This document shows, one piece after another, positions 1-9,458 of a stretch of DNA of 64,000 nt. This DNA comes from Calendula officinalis (taxonomy: Eukaryota > Streptophyta > Magnoliopsida > Asterales > Asteraceae), in the NCBI GenBank assembly GCA_963853835.1, contig OY970824.1, forward strand, positions 65,800,884 to 65,864,883. Reading direction: 5' to 3'. The translations under genes were made by a program, and so were the position numbers. Position 1 is the first letter of the stretch. Each line of letters starts with the position of its first letter. A model generated the notes under the pieces. It did no database searches. It saw nothing but the letters and a program-made list of their open reading frames with translations, and was not told the DNA's origin.

Positions 1-793
1 TCCATTTTAATTTGGATATTTAATCGAATAAGTAGAAATATAAATTATTTTTTAATAAGAAGCATTATTATCTCTTTTTAATTAATTCATCCTGTAAGTA
101 CACTATCTTTATTAATCATCCTAAAATTAAAATAACTGTTTTAACCATTTTAAGCTTAGATTTTCACTTTCACAATTAACCATCTCTTTGCGACATGACC
201 AACTTAAGAATATCATTAACGGCATTTGAAATCACCATATCAAATGTATTATATTCTTTTTGTTAAAAAAACTAGTCGGCGACATTTTGTAGGCAGAAAA
301 AGAGGGAATAATTTCAGGTGACCCTTCAATGAGAAAGCCATGGAAAACGGGGGTATGAAATGATATGATGGACAGATGGACGCAAAATTATACATGTACC
401 CAAAGAAACAAACTAAAAATTGAGATAGCTTTGCCCTTTTATTATTATAATGTAACTTTTTTTTTTGGCAAAATCAAAATGAAAAGAGTTGATGTAACAA
501 TTCATGACCAATCAAATCCGATTAATAATTACTTTTGTCAGTCTGGGTTGCAGTTCCAGTCCCTCAGTTAGGCCCCAGTGCATAAATCGGAACAAGATAC
601 ACACCATGACATCATTTGATATCAATCCTAGTTAAATTATTTTTAGATCGATGCAAACAACGTCGGCTTGGTAACTGATGGCAGTCGGCCTCTTCCTATA
701 TTGGCGCAGTTCTTCGGTTGGCTGCCAACTCGTTGTTTTTGGCTTCATCTGGCCGAATAGAAGAGACCCGGATGAGAGATGGTCTAGTGGTCT
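1..793. other. Intergenic, no gene recognised
   Basis: AT-rich sequence with no convincing coding region, splice-site series or repeat ends. The 68-codon ORF starting at 365 is short, low in complexity and has no recognisable motif. The stretch ends at the TAA target duplication of the MITE that follows. Confidence 0.5.
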
Positions 794-1124
794 TAAATAG
801 CATCTCCAACTATAGTCTATATAAAATTCTCTTCATATTTATAAATTATGGGACCATTTCTACTAAATAACATCTCAACTCTAACCATTCACTCTCTTCT
901 TCTCTTCAAAACACTTCAAAACCTACTCTGATCCATATTCAACTAACAATTATACTCGCATTGCAAAGTGAGGTCCATAAATAGAGTTCATACCCCCTCA
1001 CTTTAAATATAGAGTGATTTTTGAGAAGAGAAATGATATTTAGTCCTACCATTTAGATATATATCCATATATCTACCCACTTGATAGGAAAACATGTGTG
1101 TTAGAACAAAATCACAGATTAACT

Positions 1125-1380
1125 TAATACTGATACTGCAGTTAGTACTGATCATGATTACTACTGATAAATATTATGTTTAGTACTGATGGGGCAGAAA
1201 CTTACTACTGATGAAGTTGATACTGGTGAAATCTATAACTTAGTTACTACTGATCAAGGCATATTGAAGATACTACTGATCTTAGTAGTTACTACTGACG
1301 ATGGTTTGGACTTGCTACTGATCACCAGACTTACTACTGATGTTGCATATTTACTACTGGTGACTGGTTTTACTACTGAT
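1125..1380 (+). repeat. Phased TACTACTG(A/G)T motif array in the 5' LTR
   Basis: Eight exact TACTACTG copies start at 1159, 1203, 1245, 1271, 1290, 1332, 1352 and 1371. Weaker copies ending in ACTG align at 1125, 1131, 1143, 1181, 1218 and 1313. Leaving out the overlapping copy at 1131, successive starts are 15-27 bp apart, mean about 20.5 bp, close to two helical turns. The array lies upstream of the likely TATA box, where enhancer elements of an LTR promoter would sit. The 3' LTR has the same array. Confidence 0.85.
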
Positions 1381-1517
1381 ACGCGTTTATGGAACATATC
1401 AAGTCCGAGATCTTCGCAGAGATAGTTATAGAATGTAATTCAATGTATATCTTTATAATTCGAATGTAAATCAAGTCCTAGAATAACTAGGGTAAATAGT
1501 TAGGCTTCAAGGACTAT

Positions 1518-1525
1518 TATAAATA
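1518..1525 (+). promoter_or_regulatory. Likely TATA box of the Copia-A LTR promoter
   Basis: TATAAATA lies in the middle of the LTR downstream of the motif array, about 310 bp before the gag start. It is the best TATA match in the LTR and is unchanged in the 3' copy at 9878-9885. Transcription from it is inferred. Confidence 0.55.
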
Positions 1526-1737
1526 GTTCCTTACGAATTGTAAACGTACGTGTGTATTGTTAATCGATAATATACATTGAAGCTTTTTGTGAAACTGTGT
1601 TCTTAATATTCTCACATATTGTTCTTACAGTTTATTGTTCTTAATATATTGATATAGTGTTGATCCGCTGCAACTTCTATTATCAATTAGATCTAAAGGT
1701 GTTTATTAACTCTTCATAGTTAATCGATCCTGACAAG

Positions 1738-1749
1738 TGGTATCAGAGC
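1738..1749 (+). other. Primer binding site, tRNA-iMet type
   Basis: TGGTATCAGAGC follows the 5' LTR end after two bases. This is the usual complement of the 3' end of initiator methionine tRNA in plant copia elements. Confidence 0.9.
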
Positions 1750-1828
1750 TTATTGGTTCTAGATCTACGAATTTTGTTTACAAGAACAACAAAAAGTTTT
1801 AATCTTTAAAACACACACATTATTAATC

Positions 1829-3787
1829 ATGACTGATAATAATGAAAGCACTCAAGCCAACAAAATCCCTATACTCACTCCCAATAACTTTGGGATGTGG
1901 AAGAATCGTATTAAGCAATACATGCTTATTACTGATTACTCCATGTGGGAAGTTGTCATTGAAGGAAACAAAACTGGTCCGGCTCAAGCAAGCAGTTCTG
2001 TAACTGAAGCAGACAAACTAAAGTGTGAAAAGGAGAAGAAAGACAGAGGAATCGAACTCAAAACTCTAAGCACCCTCCTACTGGCCATTCCTAATGACTA
2101 TCAACATCTCTTTGTTGAATATGATGATGCTAAGGTACTGTGGCAAGCACTGGAGAAGAGATTCGTTGGCACCAAGAGGAACATGAAGTCTGTTCTCAAG
2201 CAAGACTTTGAAAACTTCAAAGGAAAGCCCAATGAGACACTCACTCAAGTGTTTGACAGATTCAACAAGCTAATTGGTGAACTTAACCAGGTTGGGGTTA
2301 AGATGGATCAAGAAGATGTCAACATGAAGTTCCTAAGGTCTCTTAGTGAGGAATGGGCCATGTATACAGTGATATACAGACAGAGAGATGCACTAGAAGA
2401 AAAGGAGTTAGATGAACTCTATAATGATCTCAGAGTATTTGAAACTGAGGTAAATCAAAAGAACCCTTCTATTTCTTCTAATAATGCTGCATTTGTATCT
2501 AGTACAGGTCAAGGTCAAGAAACTGCCACAGGAAAGGCTGCAGATTCTGAAGATGCTGCAAGAGAATCCTTTTTCACTAGTCATGTGCATACTGCACTGA
2601 TTAGTGATGATTTGGAACAATTGAATCCAGATGATCTTGAGGAGATGGATCTTAAATGGCAGATGGCTATGCTGAGCCTAAGAACCAAAAGGTTCTTAAA
2701 AAGGACTGGTAGGACAAATCTCAACTACAATAAAGGTGACAAAGCTAGATTTGACAAAACTAAAGTCAAATGTTACAACTGTAACAACCTTGGTCACTTT
2801 GCAAAAGAATGTCCTCAGCCAGATAAAAGATCAAAATCAACTGCTCTTGTTTCACAACAAGGACAAGGCTATGACTGGAGCTTCCAAGCAGAAGAGCATG
2901 CTCAAAATCAAGCTCTCATGGCCTTTACTGACAGCAAATCTGAGGTAAAACCTAAACCTTGTACTCCTGAATGTATTAAAATTGTTAAAAATTTAGAAAA
3001 AGAAAACACTAAATTAAATGAAGATTTAGCAAAAGCAGTAAGAAGAAATCATGAATTTGATGGTGTGATTGCTGATCAAGAACATCAGATAAAGGTGTAC
3101 CAGATGATTGATCAAAGGATAAAGGAAGAATTACTTCAAGCTGTAGATGAGAAAGAGTTTTATGAATTAAAAAATAAAGAATTAACAAGTAAATTAGAAG
3201 AATGTCAACTTGAAATTGAACAAAATAAATTAACAATTAAAAAATTTGAAAGAAGTACTAAAATTCTTGATGAACTAACTAACAATCAAACTACAGAAAA
3301 AGTTGTACATGGGGTGGGATATCATGCTGTACCACCTCCATATAAATTCATTCCTCCACTTAAAAACAGTTCAGAAAGAATAATTAATGAATTAAAAAAT
3401 GAAAATCAAACTGAATCTAATACTGAAACATCTGAATCAAATGATTTTTCTGATGATGATAGAACTACAAACTCAATTGAATTTACAATCTTTCAAACTG
3501 AATCTCCAAACTCAATTGATACAAGTTTTCAAACAGCACAAAGTGAAGAAGATTCTCCTAAATATAATGCAGAAAATATACCAAAAATTTTAAAAAGGGG
3601 AAATGAAAGAAATAAAAAACAACTCTTAGATCAAAGAATACCTGAAGGTGCTAAAAGTAAGAAATTAAGATGTGTTATATGCAACAAAATGAATCATTTA
3701 GCAAAGGATTGTCACTTCAATCCAATTAATTGTAAAGAATTCAAAGAATTTAAACTTCCAAAGAAAAGGCAAAAACACAGAAGTTAA
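1829..3787 (+). CDS. gag: Copia-A Gag polyprotein, intact, with two zinc knuckles
   Basis: Capsid/nucleocapsid protein that would form the particle packaging the element RNA in the cytoplasm. The 652-codon frame is fully open. The N-terminal 230 residues look like a plant copia Gag (UBN2/DUF4219 type: NFGMWKNRIKQYM near residue 22). A CX2CX4HX4C zinc knuckle is at residues 315-328. A charged heptad-like coiled-coil stretch covers about 385-490. A second CX2CX4HX4C knuckle is at 615-628, close to the C terminus, which is unusual. The last third is AT-rich, and it is rich in Glu, Ser and Asn before the second knuckle. The start is the first ATG after the leader, which is shared with the gag fragment near 25196. 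The TAA stop comes immediately before the motif-bearing linker. An intact gag in an element lacking reverse transcriptase suggests it still contributes in cis or in trans (inference). Confidence 0.88.
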   Translation: MTDNNESTQANKIPILTPNNFGMWKNRIKQYMLITDYSMWEVVIEGNKTGPAQASSSVTEADKLKCEKEKKDRGIELKTLSTLLLAIPNDYQHLFVEYDDAKVLWQALEKRFVGTKRNMKSVLKQDFENFKGKPNETLTQVFDRFNKLIGELNQVGVKMDQEDVNMKFLRSLSEEWAMYTVIYRQRDALEEKELDELYNDLRVFETEVNQKNPSISSNNAAFVSSTGQGQETATGKAADSEDAARESFFTSHVHTALISDDLEQLNPDDLEEMDLKWQMAMLSLRTKRFLKRTGRTNLNYNKGDKARFDKTKVKCYNCNNLGHFAKECPQPDKRSKSTALVSQQGQGYDWSFQAEEHAQNQALMAFTDSKSEVKPKPCTPECIKIVKNLEKENTKLNEDLAKAVRRNHEFDGVIADQEHQIKVYQMIDQRIKEELLQAVDEKEFYELKNKELTSKLEECQLEIEQNKLTIKKFERSTKILDELTNNQTTEKVVHGVGYHAVPPPYKFIPPLKNSSERIINELKNENQTESNTETSESNDFSDDDRTTNSIEFTIFQTESPNSIDTSFQTAQSEEDSPKYNAENIPKILKRGNERNKKQLLDQRIPEGAKSKKLRCVICNKMNHLAKDCHFNPINCKEFKEFKLPKKRQKHRS

Positions 3788-4362
3788 AAGATACTACTGG
3801 TCCTTCAGTAGTAAATAAAACAAAAACTCCAATTGATGAAACACCAAAATTTGTAAGAAGTGCATCAAGGTTTCTGCAAAGTAGAAGAGTTGGAAGCCCA
3901 AAGAACAGCAATTACTTCAAGAACAATGGAAAATCAAATCAACATAAACAATATTTTAAATTTTCCAACACCAGTAAAAACTGTAACAATTTTACTACTG
4001 GTGTTAACCCTAATTATAATGTTGTCTGGTATCAGTACAAAAACACTACTGGTAATAACCCTAATTTCAAAAATACTACTGCTACCAAACCAAAATTTCA
4101 AAACACTACTGGTCATTCTAAATATAGTAAGTACCCAAATAATACTGGTCCATCAGTAGTAAAGTATTCAAAAGCTAAGAACAATGGGTATAGACCAAGA
4201 TCAGTAGTAAACTCAGACACAACTAAAAGGTCAGTAGTAAAACAGAACATCAGTACTAAAAGGGTATGGGTACCAAAAATGTTTAAGGTTAACTGTTCTA
4301 AATCTGATTTCTCAAAGGATGAACCCAAGTCATATAAAGCTTGGGTTCCCAAACTTAAATGA
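3788..4362 (+). pseudogene. Gag-pol linker coding sequence, out of frame with both neighbours
   Basis: A reading frame distinct from gag and from protease is open through most of this stretch and ends at the TGA at 4360-4362. It encodes an Asn-, Lys- and Ser-rich linker with no domain I recognise. It carries three forward TACTACTG and four reverse CAGTAGTA motif copies, which read as Thr-Thr-Gly or Ser-Val-Val according to strand. The frame change to the protease ORF at 4359 is either decay or a frameshift site; I cannot tell which. Confidence 0.55.
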
Positions 4363-4930
4363 TCCTTTACTCACTTGTGCAGAGCATTCAGATACCAGAA
4401 GAAGGAAGAACATGGCATATTGATAGTGGATTCTCAATGCACATGACTGGAAATCTGCAAATTCTTAAAGATTTCAAGTTATTTGATGGAGGATATGTGG
4501 CCTTTGGTGAGAACCCAAAGGGAGGTAAGATTACAGGTAAAGGTACTGTTACTAATGGCAAAATTACCTTTGATGATGTATTTTATGTAGCTGAGCTAAA
4601 ATACAATCTAGTCAGTGTGTCTCAAGTTTGTGATAAAAAGAGCAAAATTCTTTTCACAGACATTGAGTGCATCATTCTTTCTCCTGATTTTATTTTAGAT
4701 AAAAAATATGTTGTTTTAAGAACTCCAAGGAGAAACAATGTATATTGCCTGGATATAGGGGGAGAACTCATTTCTTCAAATGAGGTCAACTGTTTTATAT
4801 CCAAGGCAAACACCACTGAATCAGAACTATGGCATAGAAGGATGTGTCACACTAATTTCAAAAACATGAACAATTTAGTAAAAAGAAATTTAGTCATTGG
4901 ACTACCTCAAAAACAATTCATGTTTGACCA
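4359..4930 (+). pseudogene. Copia-A protease and start of pre-integrase domain, truncated by deletion
   Basis: The aspartic protease motif is visible as HIDSG with the catalytic Asp near 4422, followed by the MHMTGN context usual in copia proteases. Downstream the GAG_pre-integrase domain begins (LWHRRMCH near 4830), but its Cys pair, the whole integrase core and the reverse transcriptase are missing. From about 4915-4930 the sequence passes directly into the RNase H region in another frame. A normal copia pol has roughly 3 kb between these points (family knowledge). The protease itself looks intact and could be made, but no functional Pol can be. Confidence 0.85.
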
Positions 4931-5437
4931 TCACTGGGTCTATGGTATCCACATGATTCACCCTTTGAACTCATAGCCTACACAGATAGTGACTATGGAG
5001 GTGAATGTCAAGATAGGAAGTCCACTACAGGTGGATGTCAATTCTTTGGATCAAGACTGGTGTCATGGCAATGTAAGAAGCAAACAAATGTATCAACATC
5101 AACTGCTGAAGCAGAGTATGTAGCTGCATCTGCTTGTTGTGCTCAAGTACTCTGGATTCAAAACCAGCTTCTAGACTTTGGTATCTCTATCCTTAAAACT
5201 CCTATTTTTATTGATAATCAAAGTGCTATTAGTATTGTGAACAATCCAGTAAAACACTCTAAAACTAAACACATTGAAATAAGATTTCATTTTATAAGAG
5301 ATTGCAACGAAAAGAAATTAATCAAAGTGGTTAAAATTCATACTGATGATCAATTAGCAGATCTTTTTACAAAAGCATTTGATGTAGGTAGATTCAACTT
5401 CTTGGTTAGCAGTATTGGAATGATTTTAATAAATTAA
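4931..5437 (+). pseudogene. Copia-A RNase H fragment
   Basis: The frame from about 4934 encodes the end of the connection region (GLWYPHDSPFE) and a copia RNase H: the DSDYGG motif, STAEAEY, the DNQSA motif, then the KHIEIRFHFIR and LADLFTKA motifs that close copia pol. It ends at the TAA before 5438. There is no start codon of its own near the junction; the first ATG in frame is at 5060. It is joined to the protease/pre-integrase part by the internal deletion, so it is a remnant of pol. Confidence 0.88.
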
Positions 5438-5997
5438 AATCTCACTTAAAATCATGTGTAAAGTTTTTGTTGTAAAAAGTTATTTATTTGTTTAAGTGTT
5501 TTACTACTGGTAGGTCTGTATTACTGATGTGTAGGCATGTGCACAAAATACTACTGGTAGGTCAATACTACTGGTGTGTATTAGGTTTACATAAATACTA
5601 CTGGTAAGTCAGTACTACTGGTATTCACATATACTACTGGTCTTGTGTGTGGGTGGTTACTACTGATGTCTATAGTTACTACTGATGTCAAAATCCTTAG
5701 TTACTATTGACGTTCGTAGATACTACTGACGTTTTATTACTGGTATCAAATTTTTCTACTGATCTTTCAGAATCATAATTACCAAACTAACCCCCGTGAA
5801 AATAACCGTTATGTTATGATTCGAAGGGCAATTTAGTCTTTTTGCAGGTTAAATCGAAAGATATAAAAGGCGGCAGTCGATTAGTTTAGCATTATCTTTA
5901 CTTCGATTTACTAAATCCTCTCGATAAACCCTAGCTTTCGATCAAAAACCCTGCACCAGTAACAAAATTCTTAAGAGTTTCTCTCAAATCAACAACA
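5438..5997 (+). repeat. Pol-to-extra-ORF spacer with a second phased motif array
   Basis: Nine exact TACTACTG copies start at 5502, 5549, 5566, 5596, 5613, 5632, 5658, 5677 and 5721. Weaker copies are at 5519, 5702, 5735 and 5754. Spacing is 14-30 bp, with 17 and 30 alternating at first, and a mean of 21 bp. The last part of the spacer (about 5880-5997) has TATAAAAG at 5862-5869 and reads like a leader for the ORF at 5998, so an internal promoter for that ORF is possible. Confidence 0.8.
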
Positions 5998-8900
5998 ATG
6001 GCAACTCTACAATCCCTCAATATTCAAACAGATCTCAAATATTCAGAGTTCCACAATATGTGTGCGTTTCTACGCAATCCAGACGGAACAAAAGATTTCC
6101 GTCCGATAGTCAACTTCTTGAAAAATTCTTATATAAAGTTTGCTTTAACTGTCAAACCAAAAGCATACCAACAACACTTGGTGGATTTCTGGACCAATGC
6201 TGAAAGAACAGAAGGTGCAACTGTACCTATGATAAAATCATCGGTGGATGGAAAGACGATCACAATCACAGAGCAATCAATTCGACACCATCTACAACTA
6301 CATGATGATGCAGGTATGTTTACACTTCCTAAGGAATTCATTGCTGAAATTTTAAATAAAATGGGTTATGAGGGAAGACTGAACATCGTAACTTTTCAAA
6401 AAGGTCTTCTCTCCCCACAATGGAAATTTCTTGTACATACTATTCAGCATTGTATTTCTCCAAAACGAAGTACTTGGAATGAGTTTAATAAGGCAATAGC
6501 CTCTGCTGTTGTCTGTTTATGCACAGACCAAGTATTTAATTTTTCATACATGATTTTTGAAGGTATGTTGGGAAATCTTAGTTCCTCAAAATTTTTAATG
6601 TATCCCAGATTTCTCCAATATATCATAAACTGTGAATTGCAAAACTTGTCAACTCCCAAAAACATTTTTATCATTCCTGAGTTGAACAAGAAAGTTTTCT
6701 CTAATATGAGAAAACAATTTAAATTTTCGGGCAAGGAAACCCCTTTGTTTCCTAATATGATCAAAGATCAACCACTACTTGGAGAGGGTTCAATCATAGA
6801 TACAACCCATATTGAACCTCAACCCACTCCATCACCCCCAAATGCAGCCCAAACACCACCCCAAACAGTCACTCAATCGCCCACAAATATAGAAGTCCTG
6901 AATGTGTCCCAGGAACTTGAAATAAATCCTCAGAGTGCTACTCTTCACTCTGTGGAAGACCTGCCCAATGTCACCCAAAATATATCCACAATCTATAAAA
7001 GAAAGAAAACCTCTTTAAAGGACACCAGGGGACAAATCGAGTCACACCCCAGGCTCAAAGAGTTGTCCTCCAAGGAGGAGAGAGGACATGAGGCGAGGGC
7101 TTTCACTACTGATGCCCCAAAGGTGGGTGCACAGGACAGTGAAAACATAACTAAGACCCAGACCTCGGCAACTTTAAGTGATGACTCATTTGAGGAATTA
7201 CTTAAAGGACCCCGGTGCCAAGAAACCACAAGGGGGGGCATCTCTGCTTCTTCAAGGAAGAAGAGGGTGTCTAAACAACCCAATGAATCACCAAGAAGTG
7301 ATGAGGGTAGATCTATGGATTTGATGGATAGGATGGAAAACCTTAAAGCCAATGTACCATTCAGTGAGCCCGATGATCTTGCTAGATGGAGTGAGGGCAG
7401 TATTAAAACCAAACAATTGACGGATAAAGTGGATTCTCTTGAATCCACTGTACAAGATTGTCTTAAGTATCTTACAAATCAAGGGAAAACAATTGCAGTA
7501 ATGAAAAGGCATGTTAATACCATCAACAAAAGGATGAGGTTATATGAACACAAGCTTCATCAACAAACTAAAATCATAAGGAAATTGAAGAAGAAGATTG
7601 ATGATAGTGAGGCTCCTTCAGTTGAGCTCACTAAGGGGGAGAAGGATAATATTCAAACAATGATTGATGACTCAATTGCAGCAGCAGCATCCTCTCTCTT
7701 AAACCTAAAAGAAACAAATGTTGATGAAGGCCCAGAAAGGATGAATGTTGATGATGAGCCTACTACTAGTGCTCCCATGGAAGAACAAGCTGAAAAAGAA
7801 GTATCAGTAGTAACTCCTACTACTGATATCATAGCAGTAGTAAGTCAGGAAGAGAAAATAAAAGCAACAAATACTACTAATGCCCTATCAGTAGTAACTT
7901 CTGAAGTCACACCAGTAGTAACTACTTTGGTTACTACTGAAGAGGAAGAACTGCAACTCCCAGAGTTAATTGAAAGGGAAAGACATGTCATTATCTCCAA
8001 ACCACCAACTCCTAATCAACCCCTTATCATACCTGACATTGATGATAATGTGAATTGGTTTGAGGTAGATGAATGTACACTTTCTCCACACCCTAAAATT
8101 CTGTCAGAAGATCAACTACACTTGTTCTATCCAAAACTTCTGATTTTGGGTGTACCTGATATGAAATACACTCCACCTCCACCATCTGCCTGTATTGGAA
8201 AAGGAAAGGAAGTATATGATGATGATTATCCAAACAGAGCATTAGGTCACCAAATGGTGAACAAAATTAATCATGTCAGATCAGAAAAACAGTCCAGATG
8301 GAGGATAAAACAAAAGAAATTCTTGGAGAATGTGGAGATGTATCAAGCTCTTGAGGAGAATAAAAAGAAGAAAACTCAAGAAACTAAAATCCCTGTTCAA
8401 ATAGAAGATGCTCAGATAGAAGCTCAAAAAGCAGAATTCAAGAGACTCAGAAAAGTTGAAGAAGAACATATACAATGTCTTGAAGAATTGGTTTCTGAAT
8501 GCAAGAGAACTAAAAGTGAGCTAACTGATGATGTATTTGAACAGAAGACCAATATGATTGATTATTTGAAAACAAAAGGGCATAGTGCAAAATCATTTGG
8601 CAGAATGAAGATGATGACTATTATTGAAAAATACTGTGCTGTCAAGAATAAGGATTTGACTGAACAAGAAGAAAAAGAAGCAAAGAAATCTAAAGCCCTA
8701 ATTCCAATCAGTCCAACATTAATCAAAGCTGGTAGTGTCTCAACTACTGGTGATTCTTCAACTCCCCAATCAAAGAAGAGAAAAGTTGTTACTCAAGAAC
8801 AGAGCACTAAAAAGAAGTCAAAAACAGAACAAATTATACCTGTTCTTGAAGTGCCTATTGCTCCCTTGCAGAACAATCCAATCATCAATTGGAGGGTTAT

Positions 8901-9426
8901 GCAGAACAATGTCATAGAGATTATAAGGGAAGATAAAGTTGTACAAAGATTTACTGGATGGTTGCCATTGATCAGTTCATGCTCAAGAAGTGATGTTATT
9001 AAACTTCTAATCATTGGAAAACCAAGGATGGCAAAGAAAACATGGAGAGAATCTGGTGCTGGATACTTAACAAGAATGATAGATGCTGCATTTTATCCAG
9101 ACAACTACCCAGAACAATTTACAGATCAAGGAAATGTTTATGCTTGGAATGTGATTCCAACTGCCAACATGTACTTCTTTGAAAAGTCAGGCAAAGTATG
9201 TGAGCTATACCTATATGAAAAAGAATATCCACATTCTGAGAAGACTATGTATCAGATATTCACCAACACAATGATGAAGCCATATGATGCTGTTATGTTC
9301 CAAAACAAATTGACTTACTTCACAAAAAGAAACAGCAAGTACATCATTGCTCAAAGACATCAACAGAACCAAAGAACGTTGGAGAAAAGAAAGAAAGAAG
9401 AAGAAGAACAAAAGAAACTTATGTGA
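5998..9426 (+). CDS. Copia-A extra ORF 3' of pol: large coiled-coil protein of unknown function
   Basis: A fully open 1142-codon frame in the same sense as gag, between RNase H and the polypurine tract. Residues 1-235 look like a compact domain (for example SEFHNMCAFLRNPDG and QWKFLVHTIQHC). Residues 260-465 are Pro-, Ser- and Thr-rich. About 473-540 and 770-850 look like coiled coils. A basic segment near 924-940 contains KKRKV and KKKSK, a typical monopartite nuclear-localisation pattern. Residues 960-1142 form a second likely globular domain ending in a Glu/Lys-rich tail. I see no signal peptide or hydrophobic membrane segment, so it does not look like an envelope protein. I recall related predicted proteins from Asteraceae, with the function unassigned. 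Its openness inside an element whose pol is deleted suggests constraint. The ATG follows a leader-like stretch, and no upstream in-frame alternative is apparent. Confidence 0.85.
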   Translation: MATLQSLNIQTDLKYSEFHNMCAFLRNPDGTKDFRPIVNFLKNSYIKFALTVKPKAYQQHLVDFWTNAERTEGATVPMIKSSVDGKTITITEQSIRHHLQLHDDAGMFTLPKEFIAEILNKMGYEGRLNIVTFQKGLLSPQWKFLVHTIQHCISPKRSTWNEFNKAIASAVVCLCTDQVFNFSYMIFEGMLGNLSSSKFLMYPRFLQYIINCELQNLSTPKNIFIIPELNKKVFSNMRKQFKFSGKETPLFPNMIKDQPLLGEGSIIDTTHIEPQPTPSPPNAAQTPPQTVTQSPTNIEVLNVSQELEINPQSATLHSVEDLPNVTQNISTIYKRKKTSLKDTRGQIESHPRLKELSSKEERGHEARAFTTDAPKVGAQDSENITKTQTSATLSDDSFEELLKGPRCQETTRGGISASSRKKRVSKQPNESPRSDEGRSMDLMDRMENLKANVPFSEPDDLARWSEGSIKTKQLTDKVDSLESTVQDCLKYLTNQGKTIAVMKRHVNTINKRMRLYEHKLHQQTKIIRKLKKKIDDSEAPSVELTKGEKDNIQTMIDDSIAAAASSLLNLKETNVDEGPERMNVDDEPTTSAPMEEQAEKEVSVVTPTTDIIAVVSQEEKIKATNTTNALSVVTSEVTPVVTTLVTTEEEELQLPELIERERHVIISKPPTPNQPLIIPDIDDNVNWFEVDECTLSPHPKILSEDQLHLFYPKLLILGVPDMKYTPPPPSACIGKGKEVYDDDYPNRALGHQMVNKINHVRSEKQSRWRIKQKKFLENVEMYQALEENKKKKTQETKIPVQIEDAQIEAQKAEFKRLRKVEEEHIQCLEELVSECKRTKSELTDDVFEQKTNMIDYLKTKGHSAKSFGRMKMMTIIEKYCAVKNKDLTEQEEKEAKKSKALIPISPTLIKAGSVSTTGDSSTPQSKKRKVVTQEQSTKKKSKTEQIIPVLEVPIAPLQNNPIINWRVMQNNVIEIIREDKVVQRFTGWLPLISSCSRSDVIKLLIIGKPRMAKKTWRESGAGYLTRMIDAAFYPDNYPEQFTDQGNVYAWNVIPTANMYFFEKSGKVCELYLYEKEYPHSEKTMYQIFTNTMMKPYDAVMFQNKLTYFTKRNSKYIIAQRHQQNQRTLEKRKKEEEEQKKLM

Positions 9427-9441
9427 TTGAAAGAGAATCAA

Positions 9442-9458
9442 TAAGTTTAGGGGGAGAT
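9442..9458 (+). other. Copia-A polypurine tract
   Basis: A purine-rich run with AGGGGGAGA directly before the 3' LTR, the expected position for the plus-strand primer. It lies 15 bp after the extra ORF stop. Confidence 0.85.

Larger units (their letters stand above)
1099..1735 (+). repeat. Copia-A 5' LTR
   Basis: Starts TGTTAG, ends TGACA, and matches 9459-10095 with no indels. The differences are at 1120 (T/C), 1231 (A/G), the C/T in TGACTGG near 1363, G/T at 1481 and C/T near 1595. The left third holds the phased TACTACTG array. A 78-codon ORF inside it (1189-1425) owes its repeated Thr-Thr-Asp to the DNA motif. Confidence 0.95.

Noticed and set aside
1189..1425. 78-codon ORF in the Copia-A LTR, conserved in the 3' LTR
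   Set aside because: Its repeated Thr-Thr-Asp follows from the TACTACTGAT DNA motif, and two near-identical LTRs conserve any ORF. No independent support for translation.
6993..7448. 151-codon minus-strand ORF
   Set aside because: Antisense shadow of the long plus-strand extra ORF.
5998..9426. Envelope-like protein for the extra ORF
   Set aside because: No signal peptide, hydrophobic membrane segment or cleavage-site pattern is visible; basic nuclear-type motifs argue against it.
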